Shown: positions 43,341-51,873, numbered from the stretch's first letter. The stretch is DNA of 64,000 bases from JAEDES01 sp045649455 (GCA_045649455.1 JAZRPV010000058.1:1-64000); one strand, 5' to 3'. Program-made: numbers and translations. The notes: generated by a model from the sequence alone, not told the origin.

Positions 43341-44891
43341 CTATCTTAGTTTATATACATAATTCTTATTACGTACTGTATATTCTAATTCAATGCTTTG
43401 CGATGTTTCAAGCGCTGCAGGAACCTTGATATATAAGTATTTTCCGTAGTAAGTTTTTTGTATTGGACTCTTAATTTCTACACTCTTACTCTTATTATTA
43501 TCTATGTAATTAATTTTACCATATTTGCTTGAAAAGTCAATCATGTCTTTGCCTTCATAAGTGTCTGAAGCAAAGGCAATTTTTAATACTTTGTAGTTCT
43601 TTGGAGCAGTATATGTTCCGTATAAATTACTACATGATGATGTATTACAAATACGATATGTGTAGTCAAATTTATTTAATATTTGATATTCTTCAAATAC
43701 GATAGTTTCTTTTTCATCTCGTACTTTAAATTTAAATTCTTCTCCGATTAATAAAGTGTTTTCTTTTTTGATTTCTGATATATTTTCTAAATTAAGTTTT
43801 ATTTTACGTAAGTGGATATTTCCACCATTAAGTTCTTGATAATATAAGACAAAACGATTTTCTTTTAGTTCTTTACTTACTTTAAAGACTAATATCATAT
43901 TTAAAGATTCATCTCTTCTTAGTTCTTTTGATTTGTAAGTATCTCCTAAATCTTGAAATTCTGTTCCAAAAGTTTTAGCAGTATAAGTGTAGTCATGAGT
44001 CCCATTCATAATATGGAATCTTGCTAAGTCTAATTCACGCTTTTCAGCGTTATTAGTAATTGTAACATCAACGATAATAAAATTTGATTCTTTGGAAATT
44101 ACTTTTCCATTGAAATCTTTGTCCGTAAAATAACTTTTATTTAATTGAATTGTGTACCCATCGGCACTGAATGTTTGCCCTACTTTGTATGACTTGTTTG
44201 TTACAAAGGCATATGTGTAGGCGTTTTTACCTAAGATTAATATTAAGATTAAAATTATGCAGTTACATACAAATTTATGTTCCTGGTAGAAATAGTTTGT
44301 GTTTCTAAGCAATCTTTTAATTTGTCTTTTGACGTTATCTTTATCTATATTGATATTAATTTCTAATTCTTCTTTATCTTCATTAGTTAAATCAATATAT
44401 TCTTCATCAAATTTAAAATTAAATTTATTTAAGTCTAAACCTAAGATACGTATAATAAATACAATTATCGATGGGAACTGTAAGAATGTAATTATTCCCA
44501 TCATATCTAGGTAAGCTCTAAATACAGCTTTTTCTAAGTTTCCATTGTAAGTGTCAAAAAATCCTATTAACAATGTATAGACTATGAACATTGCAGCGTA
44601 ACCTATTACAGGGAATAAGTACAATTTCCAAGGCTTTTCTTTCTTCTTTAGTAAAAGTACCAAGGTAACGCTTGATGCGATTAATACAATTAAAGCTAAC
44701 ATTGTAAATAGGGATAAGTATTTAGTAATTGGTTCGTTGTAACTATCATATGTTCCTAATTCAGTAAATTCACTTAGGAATGCATTTACTTTATTAGTTA
44801 TGTAATACAAATAGAAACATAATAATAGTAAGACAACATGGACTTTTTTGAAGTGTTTTATCAAAAAAGCATATGGCTTTCTAATAATCAT
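43341..44891 (-). CDS. Polytopic membrane protein with DUF4352-like domain
   Basis: 516 residues and the first gene of the cluster. Four N-terminal membrane helices (about 18-35, 58-80, 92-113, 130-148), a cytoplasmic acidic segment, a fifth helix (about 208-225) and a large extracellular part. Residues about 238-345 (VGQTFSADGYTIQLNKSYF, then SNFIIVDVTITNNAEKRELDLARFHI) resemble the DUF4352/TRF2-like domain of Gram-positive lipoproteins. A further domain with an adjacent Cys pair (CNTSSCSN) follows. The role in the machine is unknown. Confidence 0.75.
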   Translation of the reverse strand: MIIRKPYAFLIKHFKKVHVVLLLLCFYLYYITNKVNAFLSEFTELGTYDSYNEPITKYLSLFTMLALIVLIASSVTLVLLLKKKEKPWKLYLFPVIGYAAMFIVYTLLIGFFDTYNGNLEKAVFRAYLDMMGIITFLQFPSIIVFIIRILGLDLNKFNFKFDEEYIDLTNEDKEELEININIDKDNVKRQIKRLLRNTNYFYQEHKFVCNCIILILILILGKNAYTYAFVTNKSYKVGQTFSADGYTIQLNKSYFTDKDFNGKVISKESNFIIVDVTITNNAEKRELDLARFHIMNGTHDYTYTAKTFGTEFQDLGDTYKSKELRRDESLNMILVFKVSKELKENRFVLYYQELNGGNIHLRKIKLNLENISEIKKENTLLIGEEFKFKVRDEKETIVFEEYQILNKFDYTYRICNTSSCSNLYGTYTAPKNYKVLKIAFASDTYEGKDMIDFSSKYGKINYIDNNKSKSVEIKSPIQKTYYGKYLYIKVPAALETSQSIELEYTVRNKNYVYKLR

Positions 44892-44926
44892 ATAATTCTA
44901 ATCTCCCTATTTTCTATTCTCTTATA

Positions 44927-44932
44927 ATTATA
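44927..44932 (-). promoter_or_regulatory. Possible -10 of the cluster promoter
   Basis: TATAAT on the minus strand, 36 bases before the first gene of the cluster and after the greA terminators. The matching -35 would fall in a T run and is poor, so this promoter may need an activator. Confidence 0.4.
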
Positions 44933-44946
44933 CCTTAGATTAGTAC

Positions 44947-45003
44947 AAAAAAAAAGAACTAAATATGAATTTAGACAAAAAAAAGATAATCATTTTGATT
45001 ACC
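44947..45003 (-). terminator. Tandem terminators after greA
   Basis: First hairpin GGTAATCA/TGATTATC (44985-45003) with eight T, then a second hairpin CTAAAT/ATTTAG (44959-44974) with nine T. Together they insulate the secretion/pilus cluster from greA. Confidence 0.82.
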
Positions 45004-45474
45004 TTATTTTATTTCAATAATTTCTACTTCGTATGAACCATTAGGTGATTCAACTGTAACGATATCTCCTACTTTATGTTCAAATAAAGCTTTAGCAATT
45101 GGACTTTCATTTGAAATTTTGCTTTCAAATGGATCAGCTTCTTGTGAACCAACGATTTTATATTCTTCTTCTTCATCGTCGTCAACATATTTGATTGAAA
45201 CTGTATTTCCAATTCCTACTGTATCATTTGATACTTCTGTAATAATAGAAACGTTTTCAAGCATTTTTTCTAATTGTTGAATTCTAGCTTCGATTTGAGC
45301 TTGTTCATTTCTTGCTGCATCATATTCAGCATTTTCTGATAAGTCTCCTAATGATCTTGCTTCTTTAATGGCTTGAATGTTTTCAGGTCTACGAACATTA
45401 ATTAGATTATCTAATTCTTTTTTTAATTCTTCTAACCCGGCTTCTGTTAAATAAACTGTATTTTTATTTCCCAT
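45004..45474 (-). CDS. greA: Transcription elongation factor GreA
   Basis: Rescues backtracked RNA polymerase by stimulating transcript cleavage. 156 residues from 45474 (MGNKNTVYLTEAGLEEL); GAGGTGAT lies four bases upstream. The N-terminal coiled coil has the tip acidic motif GDLSENAEYDAARNEQ (about 42-57), and the C-terminal FKBP-like domain ends VTVESPNGSYEVEIIEIK. Transcribed alone from a consensus promoter with a long structured leader. In B. subtilis greA also follows the yrrN-yrrO genes. Confidence 0.96.
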   Translation of the reverse strand: MGNKNTVYLTEAGLEELKKELDNLINVRRPENIQAIKEARSLGDLSENAEYDAARNEQAQIEARIQQLEKMLENVSIITEVSNDTVGIGNTVSIKYVDDDEEEEYKIVGSQEADPFESKISNESPIAKALFEHKVGDIVTVESPNGSYEVEIIEIK

Positions 45475-45508
45475 GTTTATCACCTCATTAAATGTTTTTT
45501 ATACTTGT

Positions 45509-45545
45509 GAGTTTCTAGATTCATTTACAAGCGGAATCTAGACTC
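45509..45545 (-). promoter_or_regulatory. Hairpin in greA leader RNA
   Basis: The minus strand reads GAGTCTAGATTC, an 11-base loop, GAATCTAGAAACTC: a 12-base stem with a two-base bulge. It has no T run, so it is not a simple terminator; it could be a 5' stabiliser or a target for a regulator. Confidence 0.6.
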
Positions 45546-45555
45546 AACTTGCGAT

Positions 45556-45584
45556 AGTATATCACATTTTTGAACTTAGTGCAA
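45556..45584 (-). promoter_or_regulatory. greA promoter
   Basis: Minus-strand TTGCAC (45579-45584), 17 bases, TATACT (45556-45561). It is about 80 bases before the greA start. Confidence 0.8.
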
Positions 45585-45594
45585 TAAGTTTTTG

Positions 45595-46254
45595 TTATTT
45601 AGAACTTTGACTTTTTACATATTGTAATCCAGTCTTTTGTTCTCTTTCCATATTATCAATAATTGTTTCTAAGTCTTCTTGTGAAAAACTATCAATATTT
45701 AAAATACTGAAAGGATTTTCTTCTTCTTCAATTAAGCTTGTTACTTTAGATGAAACCCCTACTAATGAATTGGCATATTCATCAATATGACTTAATTGTT
45801 CTTTATGAGTATCACGATATTCAATTTTTTCTAATTCTTTTACTTTACCATGGTTTTGCATTAATTTTGAAAATGCTGGAATTGTACCTAAAATTGTAAT
45901 AATTCCTGTTCCGATTGCGAAAGTAATTGCTGTTGGATCTACAAATCCCATTGTTGTTGCTAATGTAGTTAATCCATAACCAGCTGCTCCTGCAACTACT
46001 GCAGATAAACCAGTTAACACACCAGTTTTAGTTCTTCTACTAATAAATGTTTCTTTATTAGCTACACCGTTTTTAGCTTGTTCTTCTTGAATTCTTTCAA
46101 TTTTTTGTAAGTTAGCTTCGTCAGCTCTAACGTTTTTAAATACTGTTCCATCAGCGAAGATAATTTCATATTCATCTCCACCTTCTGTTTTTACTGTTCT
46201 AAAATCTTTAATATAATGTTTTGCTTGTTCTTTATCTAATGAATAATCTTTCAT
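45595..46254 (-). CDS. Hypothetical protein with two membrane helices, 219 aa
   Basis: Not recognised. A cytoplasmic N-terminus has a small-domain-like pattern (YEIIFADGTVFKNV), followed by two hydrophobic segments (about 77-105 and 112-130, Gly/Ala/Thr-rich) and an acidic C-terminal helical region. ATGs at 46263 and 46254 are both possible; AAGGG is too close to the first, so 46254 is preferred. It has its own strong promoter and stands between the dGTPase-like gene and greA. Confidence 0.7.
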   Translation of the reverse strand: MKDYSLDKEQAKHYIKDFRTVKTEGGDEYEIIFADGTVFKNVRADEANLQKIERIQEEQAKNGVANKETFISRRTKTGVLTGLSAVVAGAAGYGLTTLATTMGFVDPTAITFAIGTGIITILGTIPAFSKLMQNHGKVKELEKIEYRDTHKEQLSHIDEYANSLVGVSSKVTSLIEEEENPFSILNIDSFSQEDLETIIDNMEREQKTGLQYVKSQSSK

Positions 46255-46312
46255 TTTCTTCATTCCCTTCTAAAAAAAATTTGCCGCTTCCCCCTTTTTA
46301 GAAAGCGACTAC

Positions 46313-46341
46313 ATTATAACATATTTTTTTTATTTTTGCAA
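46313..46341 (-). promoter_or_regulatory. Promoter of the 219-residue gene
   Basis: Minus-strand TTGCAA (46336-46341), 17 bases, TATAAT (46313-46318). The -35 lies inside the end of the dGTPase gene. A short hairpin (CGCTTTC/GGAAGCG) follows in the leader. Confidence 0.8.
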
Positions 46342-47457
46342 GTTTTTTAGTTCCGAAATGAATAAATCATCTGTCATACCCGCTAGAAAATCAATTACTT
46401 TTCTTTTATTTGAAGTTTCCTTTAAGTATTTTTCATTCTGATTATTTAGAAACATTATGTAGATTGGAGAATGTTTATTCTCTTTATCTAGTGCATCTAA
46501 ATATTCAGTAAATAGTTTATTCATACCAGTTCTATAATATTCTTTTTCTTCACTTGTAAGTGATTTTTTATATATGTTTTCATAGTTGAATTTTTTCAAT
46601 TTAAATAATGCATTGTATACATCTTCACTCATTTTTATGTATGGTTTATTCATACTTTGTTCAACTATATCTAAAATAATTGTATTGACAATTTCTTTAT
46701 TAGTGGTACCTAGAACAGATGAGATTTCTGTTGGTACTTCTTCTCTTTTGATTTTACCTAAAATGATGGCATCTTCTATATCTCTTCCAATATATCCAAT
46801 AATATCACTTATTCTTACAACACAGCCTTCCAAGGTCATTGGAGCATGTGACTTTGTTTCTTTATAGTTGGTATATGACTCATTAAATTCTCTTAAGAAT
46901 TCTTCTTTAGTCTTTTTTTCTGGAACATATGTGTTTGATAAAATTTCTCCATTATGACACATAATACCATCAAGTACTTGAATAGAAAGATTTAATCCTT
47001 CTCCTTGTTTTTCTACATACATACAGTGTCTTACACTTTGAATATTATGTGCGAATGTCTCATTTAATTCTCTTTGTGATATTTCATCTAGAATATATTC
47101 TCCTTCATGTCCGATTGGAGTATGACCAATGTCGTGACCTAAAGCGATTGCCTCTATTAAATCCTCATTTAAGTTTAAAGCTCTTCCGATTGTTCTTGCA
47201 ATCTTACTAACTAATTGAACATGAATCATTCTTTTTGATATGTGATCATTATCTTTAAATGAGAATACTTGAGTTTTATCAGTATATCTTGTGTAACTTA
47301 GTGAATGAATAATTCTATCAATATCTCTAAAGAAAGCAGGTCTCATATCAGAAGATTCATCATTTAATCTGATGGCATCAGTACTCTTAGTGGCATATTC
47401 GCTTAGAGTTGACTCTTTTAATAAGAAATTCTTTTTAGCTTCTTCTATATATTTCAT
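46330..47457 (-). CDS. dGTPase-like HD-domain phosphohydrolase
   Basis: 375 residues of the deoxyguanosinetriphosphate triphosphohydrolase-like family, which hydrolyses dNTPs to nucleosides and tripyrophosphate. The HD motif is in LGHDIGHTPIGHEGE (about 108-122), with the upstream metal His in RMIHVQLVSKIA (near 75) and the C-terminal D in the ISDIIGYIGRD region (near 215). The start DIDRIIHSLSYTRYTDKTQV matches the family's arginine-rich entry (usually RDRIIHSxAFRRLxxKTQV). It is one base downstream of the U32 gene stop, so both are in one operon. Confidence 0.9.
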   Translation of the reverse strand: MKYIEEAKKNFLLKESTLSEYATKSTDAIRLNDESSDMRPAFFRDIDRIIHSLSYTRYTDKTQVFSFKDNDHISKRMIHVQLVSKIARTIGRALNLNEDLIEAIALGHDIGHTPIGHEGEYILDEISQRELNETFAHNIQSVRHCMYVEKQGEGLNLSIQVLDGIMCHNGEILSNTYVPEKKTKEEFLREFNESYTNYKETKSHAPMTLEGCVVRISDIIGYIGRDIEDAIILGKIKREEVPTEISSVLGTTNKEIVNTIILDIVEQSMNKPYIKMSEDVYNALFKLKKFNYENIYKKSLTSEEKEYYRTGMNKLFTEYLDALDKENKHSPIYIMFLNNQNEKYLKETSNKRKVIDFLAGMTDDLFISELKNLQK

Positions 47458-48642
47458 TTATTCACCTTTTTTCTTAAGTCTTAGCATTGAGTATGCTGGT
47501 AATTCAAAATCAAATTTTAATTTTAATATTTGTTCTGGATGACGAGCTACTTCTAATTGATTCATATCTTCATCAAATATTTCATCTACTGTATATTCAT
47601 ATACTTCCATTGTAGGTGTGAATATTTCTATTTCATCTGTTGGTTTGAAGTAGTTTCTTTCGACTAAGATGATACATTTATTTTCATGATCATAACCTGT
47701 TATTAGACCTAGATAATCTTGATTTGATATTTCTTGTCTGCCTGTATAGTATTGGTCTGTTTCATCGGCTTCTTTATTGAAGTAATGAGTTGATACTTCT
47801 CTATTTGCTACTCTACTTAGACGATATTCTAGTAATTCTAGTTTTTCTTCTGTTAAAGTATTGTCATAGTATGAGTCAATAATTTCACGATATGTTCCAA
47901 TTACTGTAGCTAGATAATATAGAGAACGCATTCTTCCTTCTACTTTTAAACTTGTTATTCCAATATCAATCATTTCACCAATATGTCTTGCCATATTAAT
48001 ATCTTTTGTAGCCATAGTAAATTTCTTTTCTTCATCAGCTTCAAAGGCAAAACGACATACTTGAGCACATCCACCACGATTGGCATCTCTATTAGTTACA
48101 TAATTTGATAAAGCACATCTTCCTGAGAAACATGTACACATTGCTCCGTGAATGAACACTTCAATATCTACACCTGTTTTATCAATTATTTCTTTTATTT
48201 CTTCTTTTGATAATTCTCTTGCAAGTACTACTCTATCGATTCCTTCATCTTTAAAGTATTCTACACTTTTATAGTTACTTGTAGAGTTTTGTGTTGATAA
48301 ATGTACTTCCACCTGTGGATAATTTATTTTAATATGAGAAATAATAAATGGATCACTTACGATAAATGCATCAATTCCAGCATCTACTACTTCTTTAATA
48401 TATTCTTCTACTCCATCCATATCTTCGTTATGGAAGACAATATTTAAAGTTAAATATACTTTTTTATTTAGTTTATGTGCGAAGTCACATCCTTCTTTAA
48501 TTTCTTCTATAGAGAAGTTTGTGGCATTTGCACGTAGAGAATATTTTTGTCCTCCAATATATACAGCATCTGCCCCATATGTTAGAGTTACTTTTAATCT
48601 TTCTAAGTCTCCTGCTGGAGATAATAATTCTATTCTATCCAT
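47458..48642 (-). CDS. U32 protein TrhP2/YrrO-like
   Basis: 394 residues with the full U32 layout: ELLSPAGDLERLKVTLTYGADAVYIGG at the start and the Cys-rich block GAMCTCFSGRCALSNYVTNRDANRGGCAQVCRF (about 165-197), which in this family binds a [4Fe-4S] cluster. Its position after a Cys-less U32 partner and trmR matches B. subtilis yrrM-yrrN-yrrO, where YrrN/YrrO (TrhP1/TrhP2) hydroxylate U34 of tRNA, and TrmR methylates the product. It overlaps its partner by 8 bases. Confidence 0.9.
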   Translation of the reverse strand: MDRIELLSPAGDLERLKVTLTYGADAVYIGGQKYSLRANATNFSIEEIKEGCDFAHKLNKKVYLTLNIVFHNEDMDGVEEYIKEVVDAGIDAFIVSDPFIISHIKINYPQVEVHLSTQNSTSNYKSVEYFKDEGIDRVVLARELSKEEIKEIIDKTGVDIEVFIHGAMCTCFSGRCALSNYVTNRDANRGGCAQVCRFAFEADEEKKFTMATKDINMARHIGEMIDIGITSLKVEGRMRSLYYLATVIGTYREIIDSYYDNTLTEEKLELLEYRLSRVANREVSTHYFNKEADETDQYYTGRQEISNQDYLGLITGYDHENKCIILVERNYFKPTDEIEIFTPTMEVYEYTVDEIFDEDMNQLEVARHPEQILKLKFDFELPAYSMLRLKKKGE

Positions 48643-49495
48643 TTTTCTTCACCATATAGATTGTCTTTTTGAAGAAGAAATTTGTATTATCTCCTAGTGA
48701 TTTGTATTTTTCAACATAATCATTATTTTGACAACTACCTTCTATATATTCTTTTGTATCTTGCAATAATTCTTTAAAAATATTTTCAATACCATACTCT
48801 CTAAGAACAATATATTCAATTTTATTATCAAATAATTCTTTAATAATAGAAGTTCCATTTACTAATTCTTTTAAGAAGAAACTCGTACCATTCATATCTT
48901 CTTGTAATTCATATTCAGCATTTGATACTTTTTCTGTTACTGTTAATTTATCTTTTGATGGTTTATTTAAATCTTTAAAGAAATTTGTTATTAGTTTTCT
49001 TTTAGAAAATGCTACACTTGGTAATCCCACTACTTCTACCATTGAAGTTATTGTTGATAATTTATTTATTTCAAGTATTTCTTCTAGTGTTATTTCTTTT
49101 CCTAGAAGTGCATATTTAACACCTTTTGAATGATAATAATTACATGTTTTATAATTATTAACCATGTGAGTTTGACTCCATACTAAATCTATTTTTAAAC
49201 TTAATTCTTTCTTTAGTTTTGGAATTGCTAAGTCATAGAAAAATATTCCTTGTAGATTTAAATTATCTAATTCTTTTAATATTTCTGATATTGGTTCAAT
49301 ATCATCGTTTGATAAGTTTTTATTAATATTAATAAAGATTTCTAGATTAGGATTATTCTTTCTTATTTCTTTGATTTCGTCTAGATTAAAATAAACATTA
49401 CTTTGTACAGCATATTTATCTAATGAAAGAATTATTCCTGTTGTTATATCTTGATATAAATTATTTTTTGTTGATGGTTCAATTAATATTTTCAT
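48635..49495 (-). CDS. U32 protein TrhP1/YrrN-like
   Basis: 286 residues, shorter than its partner and lacking the Fe-S cysteines; the corresponding region reads VVGLPSVAFSKRKLITNFF. Synteny with yrrN and the 8-base overlap with the TrhP2-like gene support a two-subunit tRNA uridine hydroxylation pathway. The middle (DLVWSQTHMVNNYKTCNYYHSKGVKYALL) keeps the U32 barrel pattern. Confidence 0.82.
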   Translation of the reverse strand: MKILIEPSTKNNLYQDITTGIILSLDKYAVQSNVYFNLDEIKEIRKNNPNLEIFININKNLSNDDIEPISEILKELDNLNLQGIFFYDLAIPKLKKELSLKIDLVWSQTHMVNNYKTCNYYHSKGVKYALLGKEITLEEILEINKLSTITSMVEVVGLPSVAFSKRKLITNFFKDLNKPSKDKLTVTEKVSNAEYELQEDMNGTSFFLKELVNGTSIIKELFDNKIEYIVLREYGIENIFKELLQDTKEYIEGSCQNNDYVEKYKSLGDNTNFFFKKTIYMVKKNG

Positions 49496-49532
49496 AAGGT
49501 CACCTCTTTCTTCTTATTATAATACAATTGTC

Positions 49533-49559
49533 AAAAAAGACAAAGAAGGTTTTCTTTGT
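49533..49559 (-). terminator. Terminator of the RsiV-like gene
   Basis: Stem ACAAAGAA/TTCTTTGT (49540-49559) and a minus-strand T run after the stop of the 246-residue gene. Confidence 0.88.
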
Positions 49560-49563
49560 ACTT

Positions 49564-50304
49564 TTATTCTAATTCAATAGGTTTTTCTGTTATTAAGAAA
49601 ACAAAATGTTTATCTTTAAAATATTCTTCTTCTCCAAAGATTGATGCAAAAACAAATGGTTTATAAACATATAGTTTTCCATCTGATATGTAATATGCAA
49701 TTCCTTTTGTGTAGTCCTCTATATTACGCCATTTTAGGAAACATGTAAAGTTGCATTGTTGTAATGAATAATATTTTTCTTTAATTATATCTTGGTGATA
49801 TTGTTGAAGTTGATTTTTTATTCTATCACTTACATATCCTGCATTAATATTATATAAATCTAGAACATCTTGATTTGTGTATACTTGTTGATTTTTTAAA
49901 TTAATATTAAATGAAATAAATTCTGCTTCTGATGCATAGTTTGTTTCATAGTTTATAGCTTTTACAATTACTGAAAGAATTTGTCCTGTAATTGAATAAT
50001 CATATGTAATAATCGCTCTGTTTAAATTTGTATATTTTGTTGAGAATGCTTCTATTTGATTATTTATTTCAGTTATTTGTTCTCCTCTTATGTTGATATA
50101 TGGTACTTCTTTTACATATTCATTTCTATCATCATAATATGAAGTATATATTAAATTATCAAACCAAGATTCTTTTATATAGTTGTAATTTTTTACATTA
50201 TTCTCGTGAAAACTGTATGCTAGCATGGCAACTATAGCGATGGCAACTACTATGATTAAAGTTGTTTTTTGGTCTTGTAAATTAGGTCTTTTTTTTCTTT
50301 TCAT
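49564..50304 (-). CDS. Membrane-anchored DUF3298/RsiV-like protein
   Basis: 246 residues: basic cytoplasmic tail, one membrane helix (about 14-31) and an extracellular domain. The segment KEVPYINIRGEQITEINNQIEAF, followed by repeated strand patterns and QDVLDLYNI, is reminiscent of the DUF3298/DUF4163 domain of RsiV and PdaC, which bind lysozyme or peptidoglycan. The match is by pattern only. It lies nine bases downstream of the VirB2-NlpC/P60 fusion and shares its transcript, so it may be an immunity or wall-sensing partner. Confidence 0.65.
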   Translation of the reverse strand: MKRKKRPNLQDQKTTLIIVVAIAIVAMLAYSFHENNVKNYNYIKESWFDNLIYTSYYDDRNEYVKEVPYINIRGEQITEINNQIEAFSTKYTNLNRAIITYDYSITGQILSVIVKAINYETNYASEAEFISFNINLKNQQVYTNQDVLDLYNINAGYVSDRIKNQLQQYHQDIIKEKYYSLQQCNFTCFLKWRNIEDYTKGIAYYISDGKLYVYKPFVFASIFGEEEYFKDKHFVFLITEKPIELE

Positions 50305-50313
50305 AATAGCCTC

Positions 50314-51213
50314 CTAGTTAACCCCTTTAATTCTCATGATACCAAGAATAGCATGAGAAGAACATTTACGATAGTCTTTATCTTTTACAACTCCCCATTT
50401 AGAACCTTTAGCGTGAATGATTTCTGCTCCGTTACCAGTAAGGATTCCTACATGACCATCATACATTATTAAATCTCCTGCTCTAATATCTGATGCTGAT
50501 ACTAAAGTAAATTTTGATTTATCGGCCCATTGAGTTGAAGTTGTTCTATTTAATTTAATACCATGATGTCTAAATACACCTTGAACAAATCCACTACAAT
50601 CAGTTGGCGTATAAGGCATTTCTCCATTCCATGAACCACCATATACATATCTTTGACCAATAAACTTAGAAGCATATGCTACAATAGCTTGTCCTGTTGC
50701 TGAGGCTGTTCCATTACTTACATAGCCATTATCAGAAGATGCACTCTCTCCATTACTTCCACCATTTTGATAATTAGGAACTGCTCCGGCATCATAGGCA
50801 CTTGGATCTGTTAATACAGGTGATTTTCTATCATTTTTATTTGGATTAATATATTGTGTATCTAATGCATTTACAACATGATTAGATTGAGCTGCTTGTT
50901 GCCAACATGTAGCAATTTGGAAGTTTTCTCCTCCAGGCATTAGATTCATAACTGTATCTACAAATACTGGAAGGAAGAATACTATTACAGTTGCTAAAAC
51001 CATATTATAAATTCTTTTCATTCCATCTTTCATTTCTGGATTTGCTGTTAGTTTAACAAAATGAATTATAGTCATCATAATTAAAATGATAGGTGCTAAA
51101 ATTTGTACTAAATTAAAGACTTTTCTGGCTATATCAAATAGTGCAACTAATCCGTAGTCATTACAACATGTTCCTAAAGCTTCACTACATGATAATATTT
51201 GAAAATAATTCAT
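50314..51213 (-). CDS. VirB2-like domain fused to NlpC/P60 peptidase
   Basis: 299 residues from 51213 (MNYFQILSCSEALGTCC), where GAGAGG precedes the ATG by seven bases. Residues 1-105 have Cys, two membrane helices (about 33-53 and 70-92), a Lys/Met loop and ATCW, the same pattern as the two VirB2-like proteins of the secretion cluster. A Ser/Asn/Gly linker (105-170) leads to an NlpC/P60 domain (about 172-299) with C206 (PTDCSGFV), H254 (YDGHVGI) and H267 (IIHAKG). The enzyme would cut stem peptides in the wall. It has its own TATAAT (51240-51245). It may be the second muralytic factor of the T4SS-like machine. Confidence 0.88.
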   Translation of the reverse strand: MNYFQILSCSEALGTCCNDYGLVALFDIARKVFNLVQILAPIILIMMTIIHFVKLTANPEMKDGMKRIYNMVLATVIVFFLPVFVDTVMNLMPGGENFQIATCWQQAAQSNHVVNALDTQYINPNKNDRKSPVLTDPSAYDAGAVPNYQNGGSNGESASSDNGYVSNGTASATGQAIVAYASKFIGQRYVYGGSWNGEMPYTPTDCSGFVQGVFRHHGIKLNRTTSTQWADKSKFTLVSASDIRAGDLIMYDGHVGILTGNGAEIIHAKGSKWGVVKDKDYRKCSSHAILGIMRIKGVN

Positions 51214-51257
51214 ATTAACACCTCTCTTTTTCATCTTTCATTATAACAAATAATAAA

Positions 51258-51284
51258 TAAAAAAAATAGTTCTTTCGAACTATT
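51258..51284 (-). terminator. Terminator after trmR
   Basis: Stem AATAGTTC/GAACTATT with short loop (51265-51284) and a T run on the minus strand. It ends the ireB-trmR transcript before the inserted NlpC/P60 gene. Confidence 0.88.
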
Positions 51285-51873
51285 ATATTGGTTTACTTAC
51301 TGCAAGTCCATCTCCTATATTTAGAAACTCAGTTTTATAGTCTTCATTATTTTCTAAGAATTCATGATATGCTTTTACTTTTCTTATTAAAGCACGCAGA
51401 TTTCTACTTTCTATTTTACTTTCATCTTCTACTAAACCATGGAAATTCATATTGTCTGTAATGATTGTTCCTTGTTTAGCAAGATTCGTTGAGAACTTTT
51501 CAAAGAATTTAGTGTTTTGAGCTTTTGCGGCATCTATAAATACTAAATCAAATTCTTCATCTAACTCAACATCAAAAGCATCTTTGTATAGAAGTGTTAT
51601 TCTTTCTTGAAGATGGAATTTTTTTATATTTTTTACTGCTTCTAAATATCTTTTTTCATCTCTTTCAATTGTTGTGATTGTTATTTCTTCATCTGTTAAA
51701 GCCATTAAAATAGATGAGTATCCTATAGCTGCTCCTACTTCTAAAATTCTTTTGATATTATTTTCTTTTATATAATTTCTTATGTAATCTATGCCTTCAT
51801 CAGTAATAATTGGTACATTATTATCTTCAGCATATTCTTTCATTTCTTTAATTAAATCTATGGTATTTACCAT
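51283..51873 (-). CDS. trmR: tRNA 5-hydroxyuridine methyltransferase-like protein (YrrM/TrmR)
   Basis: 196-residue class I SAM methyltransferase of the O-methyltransferase 3 family. SAM motif I is RILEVGAAIGYSSILMA (about 40-56), motif II TTIERDEKRY (about 66-75), and DLVFIDAAKAQ (about 110-120) carries the metal-binding Asp. Position between mltG and the U32 pair identifies it as YrrM/TrmR, which makes 5-methoxyuridine at tRNA position 34 after hydroxylation by TrhP. Overlaps mltG by 7 bases. Confidence 0.88.
   Translation of the reverse strand: MVNTIDLIKEMKEYAEDNNVPIITDEGIDYIRNYIKENNIKRILEVGAAIGYSSILMALTDEEITITTIERDEKRYLEAVKNIKKFHLQERITLLYKDAFDVELDEEFDLVFIDAAKAQNTKFFEKFSTNLAKQGTIITDNMNFHGLVEDESKIESRNLRALIRKVKAYHEFLENNEDYKTEFLNIGDGLAVSKPI

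Noticed and set aside
18688..44891. Integrative conjugative element
   Set aside because: No relaxase, integrase, excisionase, replication gene or att-like direct repeats were seen at the borders, and both flanks are ordinary chromosomal genes. The call remains open to data outside the window.
46313..46341. A shared regulon with the promoter at 14367-14395
   Set aside because: The hexamers TTGCAA and TATAAT with 17-base spacing are identical, but the spacer and leader sequences do not match beyond AT-richness, so ordinary sigma-A use explains it.
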